Source: Paucilactobacillus hokkaidonensis JCM 18461
GTDB lineage: Bacteria > Bacillota > Bacilli > Lactobacillales > Lactobacillaceae
Direction: 5' to 3'
NCBI RefSeq assembly: GCF_000829395.1
Contig: NZ_AP014680.1
Location: 620,001-684,000, forward strand
DNA length: 64,000 nucleotides
Positions 20,833 through 30,574 of the stretch are shown piece by piece. Position 1 is the first letter of the stretch; each line of letters starts with the position of its first letter. The notes under the pieces were generated by a model. The model made no database searches. It saw only the letters and a list, made by a program, of their open reading frames with translations, and was not told the DNA's origin. The translations under genes and the position numbers were made by a program.

Positions 20833-22301
20833 TGGATTTTTATGATACCGATTTAACTAGTCTGCATGAAGATTTAGTTAACAAAAAAATTAGTTCAACC
20901 GAACTAACTAAAGCAACGTATGAAAATATTGCTGCCGATGACGACCAAGTCAAAGCTTTCCTGACACTTAACCAAGAACAAGCACTAAAAAAAGCGGCTG
21001 AAGTTGATAAACAAGGAGTTGCTGTTGATCAATTAGTTTCCGGGATTCCATTAGGAGTTAAGGACAACATTGTCACTAAAGATCTAAAGACAACTGCCGC
21101 TTCTAAAATTTTGAGTAATTTCACACCAGTATATGATGCAGCTGTGATAGAAAAATTGAAGGCACAAAACTTTATTGATGCTGGTAAATTAAACTTAGAC
21201 GAATTTGCAATGGGTGGTTCAACTGAAAATTCTGCTTTTCAAACAACCCACAATCCTTGGGACTTAACCCGTGTTCCCGGTGGATCTTCAGGTGGCTCGG
21301 CTGCTGCGGTGGCGGCTGGTGAAATATTAGCTGCTATGGGAACTGATACTGGTGGTTCAATTCGTTTGCCAGCCTCCTATAATGGAGTTGTTGGAATGAA
21401 ACCAACATATGGTCGTGTCTCACGCTGGGGTATTATTGCATTTGGTTCCAGTTTAGACCAGGTTGGCTGGTTGACTCGCAGCGTTAAGGACAATGCGCTA
21501 CTAACATCTTTGATCAGTGGTCATGACGACCGTGATTTAACTTCATCAACGAAAGAAGTCCCTAACTTTGCAGGTCAGTTAAATGACGATACCAATGTTA
21601 AGGGCCTTCGGATTGCCGTACCTAAAGAATATTTGGGTGAAGGTGTCGATGACAATGTTAAAGTAGTCATTCAGGCTGCCCTGAAGCACTATGAATCGCT
21701 GGGTGCAATCATTGACGAAGTATCACTGCCAAATACTCAATATGGTGTAGCCGCTTATTATATTATTTCATCATCAGAAGCTTCATCAAACTTACAACGG
21801 TTTGATGGTATTCGTTATGGTGTTCGGGCTACTGATGTTGAAAACCTTGAAGATGTTTATGTTCGTTCACGTTCAGAAGGATTTGGGGACGAAGTTAAAC
21901 GTCGGATTATGTTAGGTACATTTTCACTTTCAGCTGGTTTTTATGATGCTTACTTTATGAAGGCTAGTCAGATTAGAACATTAATCCGTCAAGATTTTGA
22001 AAAGGTATTTGAAGATCATGACTTAGTGATGGGGCCTGCTGGACCAACAGTGGCTTATAAGATTGGTTCTAACATTACTGATCCAAAAGCAATGTATATG
22101 AATGATGTCTTGACTGTTCCAGTTAACATGGCCGGTCTACCAGGGATGTCAATTCCAGCTGGATTTGCCGATAATATGCCAGTTGGGTTACAGATTATTG
22201 GTAAGCCATTTGACGAAGAAACAATGTACAAGGCTGCCTATACATTTGAACAATCAACTGATTTTCACAAACAAACACCTAAGTTAGGAGGTCAAAACTA
22301 A
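20832..22301 (+). CDS. gatA: Asp-tRNA(Asn)/Glu-tRNA(Gln) amidotransferase subunit A
   Basis: 489-residue amidase that releases ammonia from glutamine. The Ser-cisSer-Lys triad is carried by LGVKDNIVT and [15 protein letters not shown], with [12 protein letters not shown] as the oxyanion block. Shares one base with both gatC and gatB, so the three are translated as a unit. Its presence means Gln-tRNA (and possibly Asn-tRNA) is made by transamidation. Confidence 0.97.
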   Translation: MDFYDTDLTSLHEDLVNKKISSTELTKATYENIAADDDQVKAFLTLNQEQALKKAAEVDKQGVAVDQLVSGIPLGVKDNIVTKDLKTTAASKILSNFTPVYDAAVIEKLKAQNFIDAGKLNLDEFAMGGSTENSAFQTTHNPWDLTRVPGGSSGGSAAAVAAGEILAAMGTDTGGSIRLPASYNGVVGMKPTYGRVSRWGIIAFGSSLDQVGWLTRSVKDNALLTSLISGHDDRDLTSSTKEVPNFAGQLNDDTNVKGLRIAVPKEYLGEGVDDNVKVVIQAALKHYESLGAIIDEVSLPNTQYGVAAYYIISSSEASSNLQRFDGIRYGVRATDVENLEDVYVRSRSEGFGDEVKRRIMLGTFSLSAGFYDAYFMKASQIRTLIRQDFEKVFEDHDLVMGPAGPTVAYKIGSNITDPKAMYMNDVLTVPVNMAGLPGMSIPAGFADNMPVGLQIIGKPFDEETMYKAAYTFEQSTDFHKQTPKLGGQN

Positions 22302-23728
22302 TGAATTTTGAAACAACTATTGGACTTGAAGTCCACGTTGAATTAAAAACTAACTCTAAAATTTTCAGTCCATCACCTGTTCAATTTGGTTCCAAACCAA
22401 ATGCTAATACAAACGTGATTGATTGGGGCTATCCTGGTGTTTTACCTTCTACGAACAAAGGTGTTGTGGAGAGTGGTATTAAGGCAGCACTGGCTTTACA
22501 TGCTGACATTGAGCACCATCCACATTTTGATCGTAAGAACTACTTTTATCCTGATAATCCAAAGGCTTACCAAATTTCACAATCCGAGACACCATTAGCT
22601 CATGATGGCTGGATTGAAATTGAAGTTGACGGTGAAACCAAAAAAATTGGAATTGCTGAAATGCATATTGAAGAAGATGCTGGGAAAAATACCCATAGTC
22701 CTAATGGCTATTCATTTGTCGATTTAAACCGTCAAGGAACACCATTAATCGAAATTGTGTCTAAACCAGAGATCGCTTCACCAGATGAAGCTTATGCATA
22801 TCTTGAAGCATTGCGCCAGCGAATCCAATTTACTGGGGTTTCTGATGTTAAGATGGAAGAAGGTTCCATGCGGGTTGATGTTAATATCTCAATTCGACCA
22901 ATTGGTTCTGATAAATATGGTACTAAAACAGAATTAAAGAACTTAAACTCATTTAACTATGTTCGTAAAGGGTTGGCCTTTGAAGAACAACGACAACAAC
23001 GAGTCTTGATGTCTGGTGGAACGATTGGACAAGAAACTCGTCGTTATGACGAAACCAGTGGTCAAACAATTTTAATGCGGGTTAAGGAAGGCTCAGACGA
23101 TTATCGTTATTTCCCAGAACCGGATCTACCAGTACTAGAAATTAGTGATGATTGGATTAATGGGATTAAAGCCCAGTTACCTGAAATGCCTAGTGCTCGT
23201 CGTGACCGTTATGTCAATAAGTTAGGTTTGAAGGAATATGATGCGATGGTGCTGACACAGACCAAGGAAATGTCAGATTTCTTTGAAGCCACTATTGGTA
23301 AGGGTGCAGATGCTAAGATGGCGGCTAACTATTTGATGGGCGATATTAATGCGTATCTAAATGATAACCACGTTGATTTACAGGATACAAAATTGACCCC
23401 AGATAATTTGGCTGGCATGATTAATTTAATTAATGATGGTACCATTTCGACTAAGATGGCTAAAAAGGTCTTCAAAGCAATTACGAATGGTGAAGAGCCG
23501 GCTGCCTATGTTAAAGAAAATGGGTTAGTTCAATTATCCGATCCAGCTCAACTACAACCAATTATTGATGAAGTGTTATCAAATAATGAACAATCAATTG
23601 AAGACTTCAAAAATGGTAAAGACCGTGCCGTTGGTTATCTGGTTGGTCAGATCATGAAACAGACACACGGCCAAGCTAACCCACAAGTGGTTAATCAATT
23701 ATTGATGAAGGCTCTGAAGGCTAAATAG
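22301..23728 (+). CDS. gatB: Asp-tRNA(Asn)/Glu-tRNA(Gln) amidotransferase subunit B
   Basis: 475-residue subunit that binds the mischarged tRNA and performs the kinase/transamidation step. [16 protein letters not shown] near the start, [13 protein letters not shown]-like [14 protein letters not shown], and [10 protein letters not shown] are signature stretches; the C-terminal YqeY-like tail domain is complete. Start ATG 22301 behind TTAGGAGGTC, overlapping the gatA stop. Confidence 0.97.
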   Translation: MNFETTIGLEVHVELKTNSKIFSPSPVQFGSKPNANTNVIDWGYPGVLPSTNKGVVESGIKAALALHADIEHHPHFDRKNYFYPDNPKAYQISQSETPLAHDGWIEIEVDGETKKIGIAEMHIEEDAGKNTHSPNGYSFVDLNRQGTPLIEIVSKPEIASPDEAYAYLEALRQRIQFTGVSDVKMEEGSMRVDVNISIRPIGSDKYGTKTELKNLNSFNYVRKGLAFEEQRQQRVLMSGGTIGQETRRYDETSGQTILMRVKEGSDDYRYFPEPDLPVLEISDDWINGIKAQLPEMPSARRDRYVNKLGLKEYDAMVLTQTKEMSDFFEATIGKGADAKMAANYLMGDINAYLNDNHVDLQDTKLTPDNLAGMINLINDGTISTKMAKKVFKAITNGEEPAAYVKENGLVQLSDPAQLQPIIDEVLSNNEQSIEDFKNGKDRAVGYLVGQIMKQTHGQANPQVVNQLLMKALKAK

Positions 23729-23750
23729 GCGCAGATGGAGGAATTCAAGC

Positions 23751-24773
23751 ATGCGAGAACGGGCACGAATAATTTATAATCCGACATCAGGTCGAGAAGC
23801 CCTCAAAAATGACTTAGTTGATATTCTAGCGATTTATGAACAAGCTGGATATGAAACGAGTGCCTTTGCTACGACTGCAGAACCAAATTCCGCGCGAGAT
23901 GAAGCTAATCGAGCGGCTAAGGAAAAATTTGATTTAATCATTGCGGCCGGTGGTGATGGGACGATTAATGAAGTTGTTAATGGAATCGCTGGATTGCGTC
24001 ATCGGCCCAAAATGGCAATCATCCCAGCTGGGACGACTAACGATTATGCTCGTGCATTGCGAATACCACGAGAAGATCCCATTGGTGCTGCTAAAACCAT
24101 TCTAAAGAAACAATCAATCATGATGGATATTGGTAAAGCAGGCGAGAATTACTTTATCAATATTGCTGGTGGTGGATTGTTAACTGAACTCACATATGAT
24201 GTTCCGTCGGGGGTTAAGTCACTGTTTGGTTACCTTGCGTATATCGTTAAAGGGGCTGAATTATTACCACAAATTAAACCGATTCAAATGGACATTAAAT
24301 ATGACGGCGGTGAATTTAAAGGTAAAGCATCAATGTTTTTGCTGGCACTTACCAACTCAGTCGGTGGATTTGAGCAAATTGTACCGGATGCTTCGCTAGA
24401 TGATGGTAAATTTACAATGATTATCGTTAAAACTAGCAACATTGTTGAACTAATGCGATTAATGACGTTAGTTTTAAATGGTGGTAAACATGTCGAAGAT
24501 CCTAGGATTATTTATCGTAAGACGTCGAAGCTGGTTGCTAAACCAGTTGATGATCGGATGATGATTAATTTAGATGGTGAGTACGGCGGGGATGCCCCAA
24601 TGACGTTCGAAAATTTAGCACGGCATATCGAAATGGTGGCTAATTTGGATGCTATTCCAGACGATGCAGTCACTGGTATTTCACCGGAAGTTCGGCGAGC
24701 CGAGGACAGATTTGTTAAAGAAGTACAAAAATTACCTGACAATCAAACACCTTCAGATGATGATGAAAAGTAA
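23751..24773 (+). CDS. dgkB: Diacylglycerol kinase (DagK/DgkB, soluble type)
   Basis: 340 residues. Phosphorylates diacylglycerol released during lipoteichoic acid synthesis, returning it to phosphatidate. The diacylglycerol kinase motif AAGGDGTINEVVNG (about residue 65) and PAGTTNDYARAL are plain. ATG 23751 follows GATGGAGG, 22 bases after gatB, so it is in the gat operon. The C-terminal tail (after residue 310) is acidic and probably disordered. A strong terminator follows. Confidence 0.93.
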   Translation: MRERARIIYNPTSGREALKNDLVDILAIYEQAGYETSAFATTAEPNSARDEANRAAKEKFDLIIAAGGDGTINEVVNGIAGLRHRPKMAIIPAGTTNDYARALRIPREDPIGAAKTILKKQSIMMDIGKAGENYFINIAGGGLLTELTYDVPSGVKSLFGYLAYIVKGAELLPQIKPIQMDIKYDGGEFKGKASMFLLALTNSVGGFEQIVPDASLDDGKFTMIIVKTSNIVELMRLMTLVLNGGKHVEDPRIIYRKTSKLVAKPVDDRMMINLDGEYGGDAPMTFENLARHIEMVANLDAIPDDAVTGISPEVRRAEDRFVKEVQKLPDNQTPSDDDEK

Positions 24774-24788
24774 ATAGGTTAAAAAAAG

Positions 24789-24826
24789 AGCAGAATGTGG
24801 TAGAATTACTATTGTTCTGCTTTTTT
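24789..24826 (+). terminator. Intrinsic terminator of the gatCAB-dgkB operon
   Basis: AGCAGAA (24789-24795) pairs with TTCTGCT (24815-24821), an A-run precedes and TTTTTT follows. Confidence 0.8.
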
Positions 24827-24893
24827 AGACGAATTTAATAGATAATATTTTTAGAGTTAAACTATTTTGATTGGTTTTATCGTACTTTTGATT

Positions 24894-24960
24894 ACATGTG
24901 CTCGCTCGGTCAGATGTTTAGAGCTAAGCCAACAACATCTTAACGGCCTTGCTCACACTT
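24894..24960 (-). repeat. Shortened palindromic element, copy E'
   Basis: Read on the minus strand it keeps the outer arms (GTGTGAGCAAGGCC / GACCGAGCGAGCACA) and part of the inner arm (TTAGCTCTA) but lacks the left half of the inner helix. It looks like an internal deletion of a full copy and lies next to copy E. Confidence 0.65.
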
Positions 24961-24967
24961 TTTGATT

Positions 24968-25091
24968 ACACGTGCTCACAGAGGCTGACGCCTAGGGCCA
25001 AGCCAATAATGACCATCAATAAATCAAAGGACAATTTATTAATGGTCATTATTAACTTAGCCTACGGCGTCTATGCGCCTCTGGTCACACT
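24968..25091 (-). repeat. Palindromic element, copy E, in front of rlmCD
   Basis: Canonical orientation is minus: AGTGTGACCAGAGG at the right end, AGCACGTG at the left end. The GTAGGCTAA / TTGGCCCTAG inner pair with its GTA/CTA internal loop is kept. With E' it fills most of the 339-base dgkB-rlmCD gap; unlike most copies it does not follow a stop codon. Confidence 0.8.
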
Positions 25092-25112
25092 TTATATAAA
25101 TAAGGAGAAAAA

Positions 25113-26477
25113 ATGAAACTCAATACACCAGTTCACAAGAATGAATCACTTGAAGGTACCGTGATGGATTTAACTTATCAGGGGATGGGCGTTGTCAAAG
25201 TTGATAACTTTCCTGTCTTTATTCCTAATGCGCTCCCTGGCGAAGAAATTAGTTATGGCGTTACTAAAGTAACTAAAAATTTTGCCTTCGGTCGGGTCGT
25301 CGATTGGAAAAAGAAAAGTGAAGATCGCGTTGAGGTTAAAAATCAACAGTTCACCCAAACTGGAATTGCGCCTTTACAGCATTTAGCTTACCCAGCGCAA
25401 TTAAAGTTTAAGCAACATCAAATTTCAGAACTATTGCAAAAAACACATTTAGATATTGAAGTGTTGCCAACTTTAGGAATGGAAAAACCATATCATTATC
25501 GCAATAAGGCCCAAGTGCCGGCACGGATGATTCATGGTAAGGTCGAAACTGGATTTTACAAACGTGGTAGTCATCAATTAGTGCCAATTGAGGATTTCTT
25601 TATTCAGGATCCCAAAATTGATGCAGCCATTATTGTGGTTCGTGATTTACTAAGAAAATTCCATATTGAACCATACAACGAAGAGACCAATAAGGGTGTT
25701 ATTAAAACCGTGATGGTTCGTCGTGGTTATTATAGTCATGAAATGATGATTGTTTTAGTGACTAAAACAAAGAAATTACCAATGGTCCAAGAATTAATTG
25801 ATGGAATGACATCTCAATTACCAGAAGTGGTTAGTATTGTGCAAAATGTGAATTCGGCTAAGACCAACGTGTTATTGGGTGACAAAAACTTCACTATTTA
25901 TGGCAAGCCAACGATTGATGATCAGCTGATGGGGATTAACTTTACCATTTCACCAAACTCATTTTATCAAGTTAACCCACAACAAACTGAAAAACTGTAT
26001 CAACGTGCGATCGAGCAAGCTGAATTAACTGGTAATGAAACAGTGATCGATGCATATTGTGGGATCGGAACAATTTCACTAGCAGTTGCTCAGCACGCTG
26101 CTGAAGTGTACGGTGTTGAAATTGTTGAAGACGCTGTAGAAGATGCCAAGCACAATGCCAAGCGTAATAAGATTGCTAACGCTCACTTTGTAGTGGGTAA
26201 GGCTGAAGAACAGATGGCTAAGTGGCAAGAAGATGGGCTAGAACCTGACGTCATCATGGTTGATCCGCCACGTAAAGGATTGGCACCAGAATTTATTGAA
26301 GCAGCTGCTGAAATGCAACCTAAGAAGGTAGTGTATGTTAGCTGTAACCCAGCAACGTTAGTGCGGGATATCGAATTGTTTGCAACACAGGGGTATACCG
26401 TTAAACAACCAATTCAACCGGTTGATCAATTTCCGCAAACTACCCATATTGAAAGTATTACGGTGTTAAGTCGGTAA
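25113..26477 (+). CDS. rlmCD: 23S rRNA (uracil-5-)-methyltransferase RlmCD/RumA family
   Basis: 454 residues. An N-terminal TRAM domain (VMDLTYQGMGVVKV) is followed by a SAM-dependent methyltransferase core: DAYCGIGTISLAV (SAM site), VDPPRKG and the catalytic YVSCNPATLVRD cysteine motif. RumA-type four-Cys iron-sulfur cluster residues are not apparent in the N-terminal half, as in the Gram-positive RlmCD enzymes. ATG 25113 follows AAGGAGAA. It is the usual last member of the pcrA-to-rumA conserved locus. Confidence 0.9.
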   Translation: MKLNTPVHKNESLEGTVMDLTYQGMGVVKVDNFPVFIPNALPGEEISYGVTKVTKNFAFGRVVDWKKKSEDRVEVKNQQFTQTGIAPLQHLAYPAQLKFKQHQISELLQKTHLDIEVLPTLGMEKPYHYRNKAQVPARMIHGKVETGFYKRGSHQLVPIEDFFIQDPKIDAAIIVVRDLLRKFHIEPYNEETNKGVIKTVMVRRGYYSHEMMIVLVTKTKKLPMVQELIDGMTSQLPEVVSIVQNVNSAKTNVLLGDKNFTIYGKPTIDDQLMGINFTISPNSFYQVNPQQTEKLYQRAIEQAELTGNETVIDAYCGIGTISLAVAQHAAEVYGVEIVEDAVEDAKHNAKRNKIANAHFVVGKAEEQMAKWQEDGLEPDVIMVDPPRKGLAPEFIEAAAEMQPKKVVYVSCNPATLVRDIELFATQGYTVKQPIQPVDQFPQTTHIESITVLSR

Positions 26478-26511
26478 ATTTCGATTTACTTACATTATTA
26501 TATGATTGTAT

Positions 26512-26555
26512 AAAGTATCTTTCCCAGTCAACTCAATGGGGTGGGTGCTTTTTTA
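26512..26555 (+). terminator. Intrinsic terminator after rlmCD
   Basis: AAAGTATCTTTCCC can pair (with G-U pairs) with GGGGTGGGTGCTTTT, followed by a T-run. Confidence 0.6.
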
Positions 26556-26677
26556 GTCTATAAATGATGACAAATGTACTCCAATTTAAAAAATTAAAAT
26601 GGAGGGGTGCTATTATTTAGTATCAAAATTAATCAATTTAAGTTACAATTTACATAGTAGAGGAAGGGGTCAGTTGG

Positions 26678-26974
26678 TTGAACAATAGCGAGGCTCTAGC
26701 AAAACTTAAATATTTGACAGCTAAAAATCAATTTGTACTTGTAAATCGGCGTTTAAGTCGTGCGCAGGCTATTACTTCTTCCTTAGCTAAAGAGATTGTC
26801 AAACAATTAACTATCGCCGATTTTCAGAAATATGAAGCCGATCGTGACAGATTAAATGAATTTGTTTGGATTTATGAAACTGACTACGGGGCTGTGTACT
26901 ACATTAAATTTAAGTTTATTAATGATAATACTATGGTTAGATTCATTAGCTTTCACGTATCAAATTATTCCTAG
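26678..26974 (+). CDS. Putative MqsR-like toxin of a toxin-antitoxin pair
   Basis: 98 residues, the length of E. coli MqsR. The C-terminal half (LTIADFQKYEADRDRLNEF, then VWIYETDYGAVYYIKFKFI and FISFH) lines up by eye with MqsR's L-S-E-S-D-F, W-Q-D-V-Y, G-Q-V-Y-L-K and V-S-F stretches. MqsR is a RelE-fold mRNA interferase cutting at GCU. The start is TTG 26678, 8 bases after AGGAAGGGG. It precedes an HTH-Panacea gene by 13 bases, the arrangement of a type II module. Similarity is by reading only, so the family call is tentative; the toxin-antitoxin role rests mainly on context. Confidence 0.6.
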   Translation: MNNSEALAKLKYLTAKNQFVLVNRRLSRAQAITSSLAKEIVKQLTIADFQKYEADRDRLNEFVWIYETDYGAVYYIKFKFINDNTMVRFISFHVSNYS

Positions 26975-26987
26975 GAGGTAAGATGAT

Positions 26988-27917
26988 ATGAGAAATACGT
27001 ATATTAAAAATTACACAAATACGTTTATGATTCACGATCATGAATATGAAGTCACTGCACCGGCCCGATTTGATAGTGATACTGATGAATTGATTGATGA
27101 CAATGAGTTAGATGACCAAGCAGTTGAAATTGCTAATCAGATGTATCGCGATGATAAGGGATTGATTTCACCTAATGAAATAAAGAAATATCGCGCAAAG
27201 ATTGGCTTATCACAGCGGGAATTTGCCAAGCTACTTGGCTGGAGTCCCAATACAGTTGCTCTATATGAAACTGGAGCTTTTCCATCTGAGTCGAATAATA
27301 AATTATTAAAAGCATTGATGAAAGATGATCATTTTTTAAAAACGTTGGTTGAGAATGATATTGATAAATTACCGGAAATAGTTGTTAAAAAGGTAAATGA
27401 TTATTTGGATAAAAATAACGATGATGTGATCATGGCTACTGCTGGGGCTCCAAAGTTTACGGCTGTTCAATTGACTAACTGGTATCGAGTGACTAATTAT
27501 TTTCAAGCACAAGAAGATGAAAATATCGAAGAATTAACTCAAATGAAGGTTGTGAAACTATTGTATTTTGCATTTGGTAGGTACGCGGCCAAAACGCATG
27601 GAAAATTATTTGCATCTCGTATTTTGGCGATGCCATATGGACCAGTTGTAGAAGATGTTCATAAGGAGTTTAATGGGCATAAAGGAATCGTTTCGATCGG
27701 GTTAGATGACGTTGCGTTTGATGATTTTAGTAAGATTCAAGCGGATACTGAAATATCAAGTTTACTTGCCAATATTTTGAATGATTATGGTGAGAAGACC
27801 GCAGCAGGCTTAAGCAGAATTACACATCATCCGGGATCGCCATGGTCATTAACGGGGCAAGGTGTGATTAATCCAACTTTAATTGCTGAAACCTTTGCAC
27901 GCAATGTAGAACAATAA
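26988..27917 (+). CDS. HTH-Panacea (SocA/DUF4065) antitoxin-type protein
   Basis: 309 residues in three parts: an N-terminal ~65-residue segment (HDHEYEVTAPARFDSDTDEL), an XRE/MqsA-type helix-turn-helix at about 70-110 (RAKIGLSQREFAKLLGWS, TVALYETGAF), and a Panacea domain at about 165-300 (MKVVKLLYFAFGRYAAKT and ILAMPYGPVVEDVHKEF). The N-terminal segment resembles MqsA/YgiT proteins, but the zinc-binding Cys residues are absent. Panacea domains act as antitoxin modules against many unrelated toxins. ATG 26988 behind CTAGGAGGT. It probably neutralises the preceding protein and represses the pair. Confidence 0.78.
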   Translation: MRNTYIKNYTNTFMIHDHEYEVTAPARFDSDTDELIDDNELDDQAVEIANQMYRDDKGLISPNEIKKYRAKIGLSQREFAKLLGWSPNTVALYETGAFPSESNNKLLKALMKDDHFLKTLVENDIDKLPEIVVKKVNDYLDKNNDDVIMATAGAPKFTAVQLTNWYRVTNYFQAQEDENIEELTQMKVVKLLYFAFGRYAAKTHGKLFASRILAMPYGPVVEDVHKEFNGHKGIVSIGLDDVAFDDFSKIQADTEISSLLANILNDYGEKTAAGLSRITHHPGSPWSLTGQGVINPTLIAETFARNVEQ

Positions 27918-27955
27918 ATACTAATTGGTTAATCTAAAAATTAGGGTAGCCATTT

Positions 27956-28024
27956 TCTAATACAAAGAACTCCAATATCGGTAAAATCATTATCACTCAC
28001 GATCAAGAATATTACGTAATCTAA
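27956..28024 (+). other. Possible remnant of an antitoxin N-terminus
   Basis: This frame reads SNTKNSNIGKIIITHDQEYY followed by V-I-stop, which resembles the start of the preceding antitoxin (NTYIKNYTNTFMIHDHEYEV). No ribosome site or start codon is present. It could be what is left of a second HTH-Panacea copy. Short and weak evidence. Confidence 0.3.
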
Positions 28025-28033
28025 GCAAACAAT

Positions 28034-28081
28034 AAAAAAGTCGAGAATTGATTTAATTTTAAAATCAACTCTCGACTTTTC
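28034..28081. terminator. Bidirectional terminator
   Basis: AAAGTCGAGA-TTGATTT-type arms: AAAAAGTCGAGAATTGATTT pairs with AAATCAACTCTCGACTTTT across a short A/T loop. Separates the toxin-antitoxin pair (+) from the broken dehydrogenase (-). Confidence 0.88.
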
Positions 28082-28298
28082 TATTTGCTTATATGCTTCA
28101 TAATGGTTGAAAGTCCGGCTCGAAACATTTTTGGATGAGCTCGAGCAATGTGGACAACCATTCGATCACCAACTGAGTTGAAATAGCGTCGTTTTGGTTT
28201 AGAATCCGTCACTGCTGCATAGAAAACTTTAGCTAAATCAGCGGATGTGGCAGTATTTGTCGCTATATTAGAATTAAAGGCATTATCAAGCATATTTA
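28081..28298 (-). pseudogene. 3' fragment of the interrupted short-chain dehydrogenase
   Basis: Encodes the last ~71 residues (from MLDNAFNSN to MKHISK) of the dehydrogenase whose 5' part lies at 29856-30471. Removing the insertion sequence and one copy of the TATTTA duplication joins PFVN directly to MLDNAF in frame, giving a 275-residue protein of normal length. The fragment begins with an ATG by chance and has no ribosome site. On its own it carries no catalytic residue. Confidence 0.88.
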
Positions 28299-29855
28299 GT
28301 GGATGGTATCTTAGGCCACTAAATTTGATAGCCGATTAATCATTTTGTAATCTATTTGAAGCTTTACACCATCCATTTCGACGAATATAGAAATTGGTAC
28401 ACAAAAAAAGCTCAATACACGTTTAAGATTGGCCAATACAACTCCAGTGTCAACTGTTACGGCAATTGTTTCTGCAGTTTTGGCGGTCACTAAACCTAGC
28501 CCAAGTTTGCTCTTAATCAGTGAGAACTCGCGCTCTATTTCACCACGCCGATTTTCTGCATCTTGTTCTTCACGACGTTTAGCTGGATCTACGTGTTTAG
28601 GCCTTCGGCCAAGCTTAGGACCACTTAATTTAATTCCTAAGTCTTTGCACAACTTAATGTTGGCTCGTGTTCGATAAAGTGTATCTGCTAAGACCTCATC
28701 AGGATAGACTCCATGAACATCCTTATAGTGATCTATGGTTGAAGCGAAATCAGTACTTTCATTGAAGGAATCAAATGAGAATCGTTCAATGTTAACAACA
28801 CCATCTGTAATTGATAGATCAACCTTAGGTCCAAATTCTACTGGTTGTTTAGCTTTCCCTCGTACAATCGGCCTAATTTCAGGCTGAGTCAGGCTTACAA
28901 TACGGTCACTAACATGATGCGTATGATTACGGTACATATAATCCTGCTGTTCATAGACTTTACGTACTGTGCTCAAAACTTTCAAACGGCGTTCACTTAA
29001 CTGGCCTCCTTGCGCGAGTAGTTCATCAACGAAACGTAAATCGCGTCGAATATATTGAAGCTGGGCTTTAATTTGCTTATGAGTCTGTTTTCCCCAACGA
29101 TGTGGATGGCGAGAAAAAGCAACCCATTGTTTTTTAGCTTCACGCTTACGCGTGCGTGGCGGAGCTAACTTCAACTGATTAGACATTAGTTTGATATCTG
29201 CCTCTAACTTGAGCCGTGTTCCATTAAGCAGATGTGTATCCTGCGGATACGCAACATTAACTGGAAAAGCCGTAGCATCAGTGATTACCACTCTTTTATC
29301 TGGCAATGCTTCATTGAGTAGTTTTCCTGTGTATTTTGCCATGATATTAAGAATCTGGTCTGAAATTGGAGCAATCCGTTTACGAAAGTATACAAGTGTT
29401 ACATGATCGAAAGGTCGAACTGGTTGGTACTCTGAAAAGCCGAGAAAATATTGATAAGCTGGAGTATCCCGAATAGCATCAACTACTTCACGATCGGAAA
29501 GGCCTGTTCGTTGCTTGATTAGTTGGGCTCCATATAATTGTCTAAATGGTTTACCAGCACGACCCAAATTGGACGGAAAAGCCAATTGGTATACTTCGTC
29601 CCATTCACTCCAAGGTAATTGATTAGCTAATTGAACCCATTCATTATCTGCACTCAGCGGACATCCTAAAGCAGTTTCAAAAGAATTAATTGATAATTGT
29701 ACTGTCTTTTTACGGTAAACCATAGGTGACACCTCCGATAGTATTTATAAATGCACGAAAATTCTTGCTTATTCAGGAATATGTATACATTTATTTTACA
29801 ATATATCGGTCTTAATGCCCATACTTATTAATATTTTAAATTAAATACCATCCAC
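28299..29855 (-). mobile_element. Insertion sequence, 1557 bp, IS5/IS1182-like DDE type
   Basis: Bounded by the 11-base inverted repeats GTGGATGGTAT (28299-28309) and ATACCATCCAC (29845-29855) and flanked on both sides by TATTTA (28293-28298 and 29856-29861), a 6-base target duplication. It carries a single transposase gene and lies inside a short-chain dehydrogenase gene. The intact ends, duplication and open transposase frame suggest recent insertion. Confidence 0.92.
28311..29723 (-). CDS. Transposase (DUF772 N-terminal domain, DDE core)
   Basis: 470 residues from ATG 29723, which sits 6-7 bases behind GGAGGTG; a GTG three codons upstream overlaps that site and is less likely. The N-terminal DUF772 domain (LYGAQLIKQRTGLSDREVVD) is typical of IS5/IS1182-family enzymes. 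Candidate catalytic residues are D in VVITDATAF, D in VLADTLYRT and E in RRGEIEREF followed by SLIKSKLG. The frame is uninterrupted, so it may be active. I do not assign an IS name. Confidence 0.88.
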   Translation of the reverse strand: MVYRKKTVQLSINSFETALGCPLSADNEWVQLANQLPWSEWDEVYQLAFPSNLGRAGKPFRQLYGAQLIKQRTGLSDREVVDAIRDTPAYQYFLGFSEYQPVRPFDHVTLVYFRKRIAPISDQILNIMAKYTGKLLNEALPDKRVVITDATAFPVNVAYPQDTHLLNGTRLKLEADIKLMSNQLKLAPPRTRKREAKKQWVAFSRHPHRWGKQTHKQIKAQLQYIRRDLRFVDELLAQGGQLSERRLKVLSTVRKVYEQQDYMYRNHTHHVSDRIVSLTQPEIRPIVRGKAKQPVEFGPKVDLSITDGVVNIERFSFDSFNESTDFASTIDHYKDVHGVYPDEVLADTLYRTRANIKLCKDLGIKLSGPKLGRRPKHVDPAKRREEQDAENRRGEIEREFSLIKSKLGLGLVTAKTAETIAVTVDTGVVLANLKRVLSFFCVPISIFVEMDGVKLQIDYKMINRLSNLVA

Positions 29856-30471
29856 TATTTACGAAAGGTAAATATGCTGAATCTGGTTTGAGATTTTTAC
29901 GGACATTATCCATAGTAATTTTACTCCATGAAGATTGTGTTCCACCAGGTTGAACGATGACCGATCGAATACCAAATTGTTGTACTTCAGTGTCCAAAGC
30001 ATCACTCCACTGTTGTAGAGCGGCCTTTGAAGCATGATAGTAGGCATTTAATGGCATGTATAGGTCGCCACCGATTGACGAGATATTAACAATTCGTCCG
30101 ACATTTTGAGACCGCATTTTAGGCAGAATTAATTTAGTTAATTCAACAGCGCCAAAAAAGTTTGTTTCAAATTGTTTGCGAACCTTTTCTAAAGGAATTT
30201 CTTCCACAGGGCCACCCTCTCCATACCCGGCATTATTGATGAGGACGTCAATGTGTTGTTGTTCAGTTAAAAGCGTGTTGATGAAATGATGATTTGATTC
30301 TGAATCAGTTATATCCAATTTAATGGGGTGAATATTAGTCCCTGTGGGAATATTTTCCACACGACGTGCGCCACCATAAACTATCCATCCGCGTTGTGCA
30401 AATAATTGGAGTGCTGCTTTGCCCATTCCACTGCTAGCCCCGGTAATTGCAATTACTTTTGTTTTTGTCAT
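29836..30471 (-). pseudogene. 5' part of a short-chain dehydrogenase/reductase gene split by the IS
   Basis: Classical SDR: nucleotide loop ITGASSGMGKAA, NNAGYGEGG, and catalytic Y-x-x-x-K in YYHASKAAL, so this part holds cofactor site and catalytic residues. The gene-derived sequence ends at 29856; the last six codons (SGWYLI) are read from the IS end before a chance stop. Without the last 70 residues (substrate-binding lid and terminal helix) the product is probably inactive. Start ATG 30471 behind ATAGGAG. Divergent from the TetR gene, which is likely its regulator. Confidence 0.9.
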
Positions 30472-30502
30472 TATCTACTCCTATCTTTCTTTGTACTATA
30501 AG

Positions 30503-30518
30503 TGTTACACTTGTAACA
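30503..30518. promoter_or_regulatory. Candidate TetR operator in the SDR/TetR divergent region
   Basis: TGTTAC-ACTT-GTAACA is a perfect 6-base dyad in the 103-base region between two divergent genes. On the minus strand it overlaps a plausible TTGTTA -35 box of the dehydrogenase gene. Dyads of this form are typical TetR-family targets. Confidence 0.6.
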
Positions 30519-30574
30519 AGTTGAGAAGAGTATACCGTGGATATCAGTAAAGTACAATCCTTCGAGGTGAATAA

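Noticed and set aside
28081-28293. Independent 70-residue gene on the minus strand
   Set aside because: It joins in frame to the upstream dehydrogenase when the IS and one target copy are removed, and lacks a ribosome site.
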